Shown here: piece by piece, positions 1-4,591 of the stretch
Position numbering within the stretch: position 1 is the first letter of the stretch
How the letters are laid out: each line of letters begins with the position of its first letter
DNA from: Hyphomicrobiales bacterium
GTDB taxonomy: Bacteria > Pseudomonadota > Alphaproteobacteria > Rhizobiales > Beijerinckiaceae
Assembly: GCA_028290125.1 (NCBI GenBank)
Contig: JAQGKM010000093.1
Span: forward strand, 1 to 5,884
DNA length: 5,884 bases
Reading direction: 5' to 3'
The notes under the pieces: model-generated
Databases searched by the model: none
The model's input: only the letters and a program-made list of their open reading frames with translations
What the model was told of the DNA's origin: nothing
Program-made: the position numbers and the translations under genes

Positions 1-333
1 GTGACGACGCTGGCCGGCGTGCATCTCGGCCTGCTGCGCTACGACCGTCGCCGCGTCGATGGTCTCTGGATGTCGGGCGAAGAAATCGACGGAGCGCTCG
101 ACCTGCTGCGCGCCATGAGCTACGACGAGCGGGTCGCCAATGGCTGTATCGGCGCGGAGCGGGCGGATCTCGTCCTTGCCGGCTGCGCCATTCTGGAAGC
201 GATCCGCCAGGCCTTTCCGGCCCGGCGCGTGCGCATTGCCGATCGTGGCCTGCGCGAGGGCATTCTTGCCGAGCTGATGAGCGCCGACGGTGTCTGGCGC
301 GATGGCGACAAAGGACGAGAGCAGCGGCGATGA
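1..333 (+). CDS. Ppx/GppA-family phosphatase, C-terminal part (5' end outside window)
   Basis: This is the last 110 residues of an exopolyphosphatase / guanosine pentaphosphatase family protein, an ASKHA-fold enzyme that releases phosphate from polyphosphate or from pppGpp. The first codon in the window is GTG, but I read it as an internal valine. The first residues (VTTLAG) match the conserved glycine/threonine-rich stretch in the middle of the second ATPase lobe, so the gene begins upstream. Family marks seen are the ER pair near residue 44, ERADLVLAG (53-61) and DRGLREGIL (81-89), which is the typical C-terminal signature of the short Ppx/GppA proteins lacking the extra HD-like domain. The TGA stop at 331-333 overlaps the rlmE ATG at 330-332, so the two genes are very likely co-transcribed and translationally coupled. 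Whether the substrate is polyphosphate or pppGpp cannot be told from this fragment. Confidence 0.88.
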   Translation: MTTLAGVHLGLLRYDRRRVDGLWMSGEEIDGALDLLRAMSYDERVANGCIGAERADLVLAGCAILEAIRQAFPARRVRIADRGLREGILAELMSADGVWRDGDKGREQRR

Positions 334-1034
334 CAGCCAAGAAAATCACCGGCGGCGGGCGCGAAGGCTCGCTGAAGGTGCGGGTCAAGACCGCCAAGAA
401 GCGTACGATCTCCTCGACCCTGTGGCTGCAACGCCAGTTGAACGACCCTTATGTGCTGCAGGCCAAGAAGGACGGCTGGCGGTCGCGCGCCGCCTACAAG
501 CTCATCGAGATGGACGAGCGCTACCATCTCCTGAAGCCCAACCAGAAGATCGTCGATCTCGGCGCCGCGCCGGGCGGCTGGTCGCAGGTCGCCATCAAGA
601 AGGTCGGCGGCAAGGGCCGGGTGATCGGCATCGACCTGCTCGACATCGATCCCATTCCGGGCGTCGAATTCACCGTCATGGATTTCCTCGACGACGATGC
701 GCCCGATCGCCTGAAGGCGACGCTGGGCGGCCTCGCCGATGGCGTGCTGTCCGACATGGCCGCCAACACCACCGGCCACAAGAAGACCGATCATCTGCGC
801 ATCGTCGCGCTGGCTGAACTCGCAATCCATTTCGCCACCGAGGTGCTGGCCCCGGGCGGCTTCTTCATGGCGAAAGTGTTTCAGGGCGGCACGGAAAACG
901 AGCTGCTCGACATTCTGAAGCGCGGTTTCAAGACCGTGCGGCACGTCAAGCCGGAGGCGAGCCGCGCCGGCTCGGCGGAGCTTTATGTGCTGGCGACGGG
1001 CTTCAAGGGCCGCGCCGCCACCGCCGAGGAGTGA
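330..1034 (+). CDS. rlmE: RlmE (FtsJ/RrmJ), 23S rRNA uridine-2'-O-methyltransferase
   Basis: This is a 234-residue class I SAM-dependent methyltransferase. In E. coli RlmE 2'-O-methylates U2552 in the A-loop of 23S rRNA, late in 50S assembly. Motif I, the SAM-binding loop, is VDLGAAPGGWSQ (75-86). The K-D-K-E catalytic tetrad of the family is complete: K57 in SRAAYKL, D142 in LSDMAAN, K182 in MAKVFQGG and E217 in SAELYVLATG. The protein is about 25 residues longer than the 209-residue E. coli enzyme. The extra part is a basic N-terminal tail (about residues 1-28, rich in K/R/G), which I recall as usual in alphaproteobacteria and which probably contacts rRNA. The start is the ATG overlapping the upstream stop (ATGA). 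Its Shine-Dalgarno is weak (AGGAC or GAGAG about 10-16 bases upstream), consistent with translational coupling. The 3' end is convergent with the next gene after 3 bases. Confidence 0.96.
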   Translation: MTAKKITGGGREGSLKVRVKTAKKRTISSTLWLQRQLNDPYVLQAKKDGWRSRAAYKLIEMDERYHLLKPNQKIVDLGAAPGGWSQVAIKKVGGKGRVIGIDLLDIDPIPGVEFTVMDFLDDDAPDRLKATLGGLADGVLSDMAANTTGHKKTDHLRIVALAELAIHFATEVLAPGGFFMAKVFQGGTENELLDILKRGFKTVRHVKPEASRAGSAELYVLATGFKGRAATAEE

Positions 1035-1043
1035 CGCTCACTC
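1029..1043. repeat. Perfect palindrome spanning two convergent stop codons
   Basis: GAGTGA (1029-1034), spacer CGC, TCACTC (1038-1043): a 6-bp perfect inverted repeat with a 3-base loop. Both rlmE and the convergent gene end in GAG TGA (Glu-stop), so the two gene ends mirror each other exactly around a 3-base spacer. It could form a small hairpin at the 3' end of either mRNA. There is no T-run on either side, so it is not a classical intrinsic terminator, and the convergent transcripts must overlap unless Rho or collision ends them. Confidence 0.6.
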
Positions 1044-1964
1044 GCGTGTGTCGCCGCGCAGCGCGTCTGCGACGCGGCGCACGCACTGGCGTCGCTCGGG
1101 CGAGTCGGGCGCCAGCATCCGGCAGCGGTCCTGGGTCGAGCGGTTGAGCCGCGCATAGGTCTCCTCGTCGAGGCCCCACAACAGGCGCTCGCGCATGCTC
1201 GTGCGGCAGGTCTCACGCTTGTGCATGTCGGCCAGCGAGCGCATGTCGTCCTCGCGCCCGCATTGCTGCTCCAGAGCGGCCTGGCGGCGCCGCAGTTCGA
1301 AGCTGCTGATCCCATATTGCGCGGCTTCCTGTCCGGTGCGGAATTCGTCGTACGCGGGGTCGACGCCATTCAGCCCGATCCGGCGCGCGTCCGGCGCGGA
1401 CAGCACGCGCATCTCGCCCGGCGGGACGGCGACCATCACGCGCAGCACGTCGTCGGAGATGTTCATCTCGAAGAGATAATCGACGATCAGTCGCAACATC
1501 CTCTTGTAGCGCGCATCGGCCTCGGCAAAGACGTTCGTGTCGGAATAGGCGAAATAGGGACGGTGCAACCCGATGCCCGCCAGCTTGCGCTCGACACCGC
1601 CCATGGCTGCGAAGACGCAGGCGGAATGACAGGGGCCCGCAGATTGGATCGTGCCGGTGCGCTTGCGGATCTCGCGGCCGATCGCCATCGCGGCCTGCAG
1701 GTCGCCGCCGGTGCTCTGGATGCTCACGACGGGCCGCAGCCAGGCGCCGACGCGCTTCTGTTCGAGTTCGAGCAGCGACGCGAAGGAACGCGCCGTCTCG
1801 GCCGTGATCGCGCCTTCGATCGACAGATGCACGGGGCAGCCGGGGCGGCCACGCGTTTCACAGATCTCGTTGAGCTTTACGTTGCCGGGAGCGCCGGGCA
1901 TCTGCGCAGACGCGGCGTTCGCCCAAGCCAGGGCGATGACCAGAAAAGCGAGCAAAGCGCGCAC
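1038..1964 (-). CDS. Secreted ClpP/crotonase-fold protein of unknown function
   Basis: This is a 308-residue protein with a clear Sec signal peptide: short N-region (MRA), hydrophobic core about 4-16, and ASA at 18-20 with predicted cleavage before Q21. The middle part looks like the ClpP/enoyl-CoA hydratase superfamily as found in predicted periplasmic proteins of the COG3904 type. STGGDLQAAMAIG (84-96) corresponds to the glycine-rich turn, PCHSACVFAAMGG (111-123) places Ser114 at the nucleophile position, and GLHRP (132-136) places His134 at the general-base position. A third acidic residue is not obvious (D192 or D202 are possible). There are eight cysteines (35, 43, 112, 116, 235, 253, 281, 294), which could form disulfides in the periplasm. 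The region after about 205 is charged, carries four of the cysteines and has no fold I recognise. The start is GTG, supported by AGGAG five bases upstream and by the signal peptide. The gene stands alone on the minus strand, so context does not reveal its role. Peptidase activity is inferred and not shown. Confidence 0.85.
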   Translation of the reverse strand: MRALLAFLVIALAWANAASAQMPGAPGNVKLNEICETRGRPGCPVHLSIEGAITAETARSFASLLELEQKRVGAWLRPVVSIQSTGGDLQAAMAIGREIRKRTGTIQSAGPCHSACVFAAMGGVERKLAGIGLHRPYFAYSDTNVFAEADARYKRMLRLIVDYLFEMNISDDVLRVMVAVPPGEMRVLSAPDARRIGLNGVDPAYDEFRTGQEAAQYGISSFELRRRQAALEQQCGREDDMRSLADMHKRETCRTSMRERLLWGLDEETYARLNRSTQDRCRMLAPDSPERRQCVRRVADALRGDTRE

Positions 1965-1969
1965 GAAAA

Positions 1970-1974
1970 CTCCT
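1970..1974 (-). promoter_or_regulatory. Shine-Dalgarno of the ClpP-like gene, fixing its GTG start
   Basis: On the minus strand the sequence reads AGGAG, then five bases (TTTTC), then GTG at 1964-1962. This canonical site supports GTG as initiator over any downstream start. Translation from here yields a well-formed signal peptide. Confidence 0.75.
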
Positions 1975-1987
1975 GAAGCACTGCATT

Positions 1988-1993
1988 TATTTA
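1988..1993 (-). promoter_or_regulatory. Possible -10 element upstream of the ClpP-like gene
   Basis: TAAATA on the minus strand lies in a short AT-rich patch (1985-1993) of otherwise GC-rich DNA, about 24 bases before the GTG start. I see no good TTGACA-like -35 box at the usual distance, so this is a weak call. If real, transcription would start downstream of the hairpin at 2008-2051, which would then lie outside the mRNA. Confidence 0.2.
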
Positions 1994-2000
1994 GGCGCGG

Positions 2001-2051
2001 AAAAAGGTGCGCTGCCCGGGATCCTGAAATGGGGCGAGCCCGGGCTGCGCA
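2001..2051 (-). terminator. Intrinsic terminator-like hairpin plus T-run, minus strand
   Basis: TGCGCTGCCCGGG (2008-2020) pairs with CCCGGGCTGCGCA (2039-2051): 12 base pairs with one T-T mismatch (2013/2046), enclosing an 18-base loop. Read on the minus strand the hairpin is followed by CC and then TTTTT (2005-2001), the layout of a Rho-independent terminator. No gene ends here on the minus strand. It lies 37 bases before the GTG of the ClpP-like gene, between it and guaB. It may end antisense transcription coming from guaB, end a small RNA, or act as a leader attenuator. The loop is longer than in typical terminators. Confidence 0.45.
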
Positions 2052-2139
2052 GTGTTTCGGTCCTGATCGCTCCGGTCAAGTTGCCGCAAGGGCGCCCCGC
2101 GAGGGGAAGCGTGCTGGCTGCGACGTCGTTGCGGATCAG

Positions 2140-2173
2140 TTGACGCTTTGCCAGTCGTCACAGCCGTGATATT
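2140..2173 (+). promoter_or_regulatory. Weak candidate promoter region for guaB
   Basis: TTGACG (2140-2145) and TTGCCA (2148-2153) are -35-like, and the only AT-rich stretch downstream is TGATATT (2167-2173). Spacing is not ideal: 22 bases from TTGACG to GATATT, and 14-16 from TTGCCA depending on the hexamer chosen. It includes TCAC-AGCC-GTGA (2158-2169), a small inverted repeat that could be an operator or chance. This is the best promoter-like stretch I can find in the 283-base gap before guaB, but it is not strong. Confidence 0.25.
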
Positions 2174-2247
2174 GGCCGCTGCCAACCTCAGTCGGCGCCG
2201 ATTCCCGCAGGATCCGGCGCTGAAGCCCTTTTTCAGGAGTTGGCGCC
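2172..2247 (+). promoter_or_regulatory. guaB leader with small hairpins and Shine-Dalgarno
   Basis: AGGAG (2235-2239) lies eight bases before the guaB ATG and decides the start. The stretch in front of it has several self-complementary elements: TTGGC/GCCAA with loop CGCT (2172-2185), the 10-bp palindrome TCGGCGCCGA (2192-2201), CTGAA/TTCAG (2220-2224 with 2232-2236, which covers the first bases of the Shine-Dalgarno), and GGCGC (2216-2220), which can pair with GCGCC (2243-2247) next to the ATG and so enclose the ribosome site. Upstream, CCCC-GCGA-GGGG (2095-2106) is a 4-bp stem with a GNRA-type loop. Regulation by these structures is inference, since GC-rich DNA makes such pairs often. Confidence 0.35.
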
Positions 2248-3738
2248 ATGATCCCCACAGCCCGCATGACCTTCGTCGAGGCGCTGACGTTCGACGACGT
2301 GCTGCTTCGCCCCGGCCACTCGACCGTCATGCCGAGCGGGGTCGACCTGACGACGCGCTTCACCCGCACCATCAACCTCAACATTCCGATCGTCTCGTCG
2401 GCGATGGACACCGTGACCGAAGCCCGGCTCGCCATCGCCATGGCGCAGGCCGGCGGCATCGGCGTCATCCACCGCAACCTCGAGCCGGAAGAGCAGGCCG
2501 AGGAAGTCCGCAAGGTGAAGCGCTTCGAGAGCGGCATGGTGGTGAACCCGATCACCATCTTCCCGGACGAGACGCTGGGCGACGCCCTCGCGCTGATGCG
2601 CCATCACGGCATTTCGGGCATTCCGGTGGTCGAGCGTGGCGTCGATTCCAAGCCCGGCAAGCTGGTCGGCATTCTGACGAACCGCGACGTGCGCTTTGCC
2701 GACAATCCCTTCCAGCCGGTCTCCGAACTGATGACCAAGAAGGTCATCACGGTCGCCGAGGGCGTGAGCCTCGACGAAGCGCGCCGCATGCTGCACCAAC
2801 ACCGGATCGAGAAGCTGCTGATCGTCGATGACGAGTACAAGTGCGTCGGCCTGATCACCGTGAAGGACATGGAGAAGGCGACCCTTCATCCAAACGCCTG
2901 CAAGGATCCGAAGGGACGCCTGCGCGTCGCGGCGGCCTCCACGGTCGGCGACAAGGGCTACGAGCGCGCGATTCAGCTGGTCGACGCGGGCGTCGATTGC
3001 CTCGTCATCGACACCGCGCATGGGCACTCGCAGCACGTGCTCGACCAGGTCGCGCGCATCAAGCGCGAGTTCGGCAACATTTCGATCGTCGCCGGCAACA
3101 TCGCGACGGGCGACGGCGCCAAGGCGCTGATCGACGCGGGCGCCGACGGCATCAAGGTCGGCATCGGCCCGGGCTCGATCTGCACGACGCGCATCGTGGC
3201 GGGTGTCGGCGTACCGCAGCTCACCGCGATCATCGAGGCTGCGGAAGCGGCCCGGAAGGCTGGCGTGCCGGTGATCGCCGACGGCGGCATCAAGTTCTCG
3301 GGCGATCTGGCGAAAGCGGTCGCGGCGGGCGCCGACAGCGTCATGATCGGCTCGCTGCTGGCGGGCACGGATGAAAGCCCCGGCGAGGTGTTCCTTTATC
3401 AGGGCCGCTCGTTCAAGGCCTATCGCGGCATGGGTTCGGTCGGCGCCATGGCGCGTGGTTCGGCGGATCGCTACTTCCAGCAGGACATCAAGGATTCGCT
3501 GAAACTCGTGCCGGAAGGCATCGAAGGGCAGGTGCCCTACAAGGGGCCGGTCGGCGCCGTGCTGCATCAGCTCGCCGGCGGACTGCGCGCCGCCATGGGT
3601 TATGTCGGCGGACACACGATCCCCGATTACCAGTCACGCGCGGAATTCGTGCGCATCTCGTCGGCTGGCCTGCGCGAAAGCCATGTGCATGATGTGGCCA
3701 TCGTGCGCGAGAGCCCGAACTATCCGACGGGACTGTGA
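2248..3738 (+). CDS. guaB: Inosine-5'-monophosphate dehydrogenase
   Basis: This 496-residue enzyme oxidises IMP to XMP with NAD+, the committed step of guanine nucleotide synthesis in the cytosol. It is a TIM barrel with two CBS domains inserted (the Bateman module, about 97-150 and 157-210). Active-site features are all present: the N-terminal EALTFDDVLLRPG (11-23), the NAD-side DTAHGH (255-260), the catalytic loop GPGSICTT with nucleophile Cys312, the phosphate-binding ADGGI (344-348), RGMGS (393-397), the mobile flap with the Arg408-Tyr409 pair in GSADRYFQ, and PEGIEG (422-427). Length is normal for a bacterial enzyme with intact CBS pair. The start at 2248 has a good Shine-Dalgarno (AGGAG, eight bases); the next ATG (2266) has none. 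The MAPEG gene follows after 22 bases, probably in the same transcript. In related genomes guaA often lies a little downstream; it is not in this window. Confidence 0.98.
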   Translation: MIPTARMTFVEALTFDDVLLRPGHSTVMPSGVDLTTRFTRTINLNIPIVSSAMDTVTEARLAIAMAQAGGIGVIHRNLEPEEQAEEVRKVKRFESGMVVNPITIFPDETLGDALALMRHHGISGIPVVERGVDSKPGKLVGILTNRDVRFADNPFQPVSELMTKKVITVAEGVSLDEARRMLHQHRIEKLLIVDDEYKCVGLITVKDMEKATLHPNACKDPKGRLRVAAASTVGDKGYERAIQLVDAGVDCLVIDTAHGHSQHVLDQVARIKREFGNISIVAGNIATGDGAKALIDAGADGIKVGIGPGSICTTRIVAGVGVPQLTAIIEAAEAARKAGVPVIADGGIKFSGDLAKAVAAGADSVMIGSLLAGTDESPGEVFLYQGRSFKAYRGMGSVGAMARGSADRYFQQDIKDSLKLVPEGIEGQVPYKGPVGAVLHQLAGGLRAAMGYVGGHTIPDYQSRAEFVRISSAGLRESHVHDVAIVRESPNYPTGL

Positions 3739-3748
3739 CCGAGACGAA

Positions 3749-3754
3749 AGAGGG
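3749..3754 (+). promoter_or_regulatory. Shine-Dalgarno that sets the MAPEG start
   Basis: AGAGGG lies six bases before the ATG at 3761. It selects this start over in-frame upstream codons that would lie inside the end of guaB. Confidence 0.6.
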
Positions 3755-3760
3755 CTGGGC

Positions 3761-4177
3761 ATGAACGTGCAATCCATTCTGGCGCCTGCCATCGTGCAGG
3801 CGTTTCTGACACTGACGCTGCTTTTCGTGATGGGCTATTGGCGCTTCAGGGCGTTCAAGGCGGGCGAGGTGAACGTCGTCGATCGCGCCGCCAGCAAGAT
3901 CGGCTGGCCGCGCTACGCCGCGCAGGCCGAGCGCTCATTTCTGAATCAGTTCGAGACGCCGCTGCTGTTCTTCGCCGTGATCGCCTTTATCGCGATCACG
4001 CGGACATGGGACGCGCTGTTCGTCACGCTGGCGTGGATCTGGGTCATCACGCGCATCGCCCATGCCTTCGTGCATTGCACGTCAAACCGCCTGAGCCTGC
4101 GGTTTCCGACCTTCGTCGCCGGCGTCGTCGTGCTGCTCATCATGTGGGTGTTGTTTGCCGTGAAGATGATGGCCTGA
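3761..4177 (+). CDS. MAPEG-family integral membrane protein
   Basis: This 138-residue protein has four predicted transmembrane helices (about 8-27, 67-81, 84-103 and 116-135), with basic loops consistent with an inner-membrane protein. It matches the MAPEG fold (membrane-associated proteins in eicosanoid and glutathione metabolism): the motif NQFETP (62-67) between helix 1 and helix 2, and the stretch WVITRIAHAFVHCTSNR (94-110) ending helix 3, are the family's conserved parts. Eukaryotic members are glutathione transferases or peroxidases; most bacterial ones, including this short type, have no proven substrate. The start at 3761 has its own Shine-Dalgarno, and the reading frame extended upstream would only translate the end of guaB in another frame. 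It follows guaB by 22 bases with no terminator between, so co-transcription is likely. I know no biochemical reason for that pairing. Confidence 0.88.
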   Translation: MNVQSILAPAIVQAFLTLTLLFVMGYWRFRAFKAGEVNVVDRAASKIGWPRYAAQAERSFLNQFETPLLFFAVIAFIAITRTWDALFVTLAWIWVITRIAHAFVHCTSNRLSLRFPTFVAGVVVLLIMWVLFAVKMMA

Positions 4178-4189
4178 GCGCATCGCTCA
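4175..4189 (+). repeat. Small hairpin starting at the MAPEG stop codon
   Basis: TGAGCG (4175-4180), loop CAT, CGCTCA (4184-4189): a perfect 6-bp stem whose first three bases are the TGA stop. There is no following T-run. It could help define the 3' end of the guaB-MAPEG transcript together with the stronger inverted repeat at 4208-4230. Confidence 0.4.
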
Positions 4190-4207
4190 CGAGCGGCGTA
4201 TCGGATT

Positions 4208-4230
4208 CCCCTCCCCCTTGAGGGGAGGGG
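4208..4230. repeat. GC-rich 9-bp inverted repeat, possible bidirectional terminator
   Basis: CCCCTCCCC (4208-4216) and GGGGAGGGG (4222-4230) are perfectly complementary around a five-base loop (CTTGA). It sits between two convergent genes, where a terminator is expected, but neither side has a T-run; downstream is CTAGGCGTGGGGG, whose G-run (4239-4243) could pair with the C-run (4213-4217) instead. The arrangement of C-run, TTGA, G-run and a second G-run resembles a dispersed intergenic repeat I recall from GC-rich alphaproteobacterial genomes. Confidence 0.55.
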
Positions 4231-4267
4231 CTAGGCGTGGGGGTCGACGACTCTCACCCGTTTTGCT

Positions 4268-4319
4268 GAGGCAAAGATGGATTGCCGCGTCGCTTCGCTC
4301 CTCGCAATGACGAGGCAAA
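4268..4319. repeat. Short palindromic interspersed repeat with flanking 8-bp direct repeats
   Basis: The core 4277-4312 has the form ATGGATTGC...GCAATGACG, an imperfect palindrome with ATTGC (4281-4285) and GCAAT (4304-4308) as outer arms around a GCTTCGC-rich centre. From memory this matches a repeat scattered in many Hyphomicrobiales genomes, whose spurious translation (SLRGAKRRGNP) appears in databases. Here a 36-base unit (4276-4311) is bounded by exact copies of GAGGCAAA (4268-4275 and 4312-4319), which look like a target-site duplication. An alternative boundary is the inverted pair TTTTGC (4261-4266) and GCAAAA (4315-4320). It carries no coding capacity. Confidence 0.65.
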
Positions 4320-4325
4320 AGCCTC
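4312..4325 (-). repeat. Hairpin overlapping the lipoprotein stop codon
   Basis: GAGGC, loop AAAA (TTTT on the minus strand), GCCTC: a perfect 5-bp stem. It includes two of three bases of the minus-strand TGA stop (4326-4324) and shares its left arm with the direct repeat at 4312-4319. It might act as a weak 3'-end structure; there is no T-run after it. Confidence 0.3.
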
Positions 4326-4479
4326 AATACCGCCGGCCGCTTTCCAGCTGCGTCTTCGCGTCGTAGGGCTTCTTCGGCGGCGGATCGGGATAGGCCACGA
4401 CGGGCGGGGGAGTCGTCGCGCAGCCGGCGACCGAGAGGGCGAGGAACGTGGCCGCAAGCGCGGCGCCGAGGATCTTCAT
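4324..4479 (-). CDS. Small proline-rich lipoprotein, function unknown
   Basis: This is a 51-residue protein with a lipoprotein signal: MK start, hydrophobic core (about 3-16) and lipobox SVAGC with Cys20 as the lipidated residue. The mature part is only 32 residues and is rich in proline (TTPPPVV, PDPPPKKP), ending in QLESGRRY. It should be anchored in the inner or outer membrane; residue 21 is Ala and gives no Asp retention signal. The start at 4479 is chosen because GGAAGG lies seven bases upstream and the signal begins there; an in-frame start further upstream adds nine residues without a ribosome site. I do not recognise a family. The gene faces away from the methyltransferase gene across a 112-base gap and converges on the MAPEG gene. 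It is short enough to be missed by automatic annotation. Confidence 0.72.
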   Translation of the reverse strand: MKILGAALAATFLALSVAGCATTPPPVVAYPDPPPKKPYDAKTQLESGRRY

Positions 4480-4480
4480 A

Positions 4481-4508
4481 CCAAAGCCTTCCAAAGAACT
4501 TGCCAAAG
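4481..4508. repeat. Three CCAAAG copies in the lipoprotein leader
   Basis: CCAAAG occurs at 4481-4486, 4491-4496 and 4503-4508 (10 and 12 bases apart); the last two extend to CCAAAGAA. They surround the lipoprotein Shine-Dalgarno. The spacing near one helical turn allows a protein-binding role, but slippage or chance is equally possible. The rest of the gap up to 4591 shows no clear promoter or terminator. Confidence 0.35.
4487..4492 (-). promoter_or_regulatory. Shine-Dalgarno of the small lipoprotein
   Basis: On the minus strand GGAAGG is followed by seven bases (CTTTGGT) and ATG at 4479-4477. This supports the short 51-residue form. Confidence 0.55.
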
Positions 4509-4591
4509 AAACATTGTCACGCGGCGCCCGATGTGGAACGACGCAGCCTCAGGATGCCGCGCCCCGGTGTCGCAATTATGGCCAAGCTTTC

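Noticed and set aside
120..944. A 274-codon minus-strand open frame across the phosphatase end and rlmE
   Set aside because: It is the complement of two well-supported genes, has low-complexity composition and no ribosome site or family signature.
1221..1976. A 251-codon plus-strand open frame opposite the ClpP-like gene
   Set aside because: The minus-strand protein has a signal peptide, a good Shine-Dalgarno and family motifs; the plus-strand reading has none of these.
1991..2185. Possible 64-codon minus-strand gene in the divergent gap
   Set aside because: It starts with TTG without a ribosome site, runs through the hairpin at 2008-2051 and has no recognisable features.
2233..3615. A 460-codon open frame antisense to guaB
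   Set aside because: Its translation is rich in Asp, His, Arg and Ala without motifs, as expected from the complement of a GC-rich gene with strong third-position bias. guaB on the plus strand is certain.
3602..3760. N-terminal extension of the MAPEG protein into guaB
   Set aside because: It would translate the guaB 3' end in another frame; the ATG at 3761 has its own Shine-Dalgarno and begins the first membrane helix properly.
4254..4457. 67-codon minus-strand frame containing SLRGAKRRGNP
   Set aside because: This peptide is the translation of the palindromic intergenic repeat and is a known kind of spurious annotation; the lipoprotein frame is the better minus-strand gene here.
4448..4591. 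48-residue upstream extension of the RsmB-like protein
   Set aside because: It overlaps the lipoprotein start in antisense, has no family similarity that I can see, and the conserved N-terminal domain starts right after the ATG at 4592.
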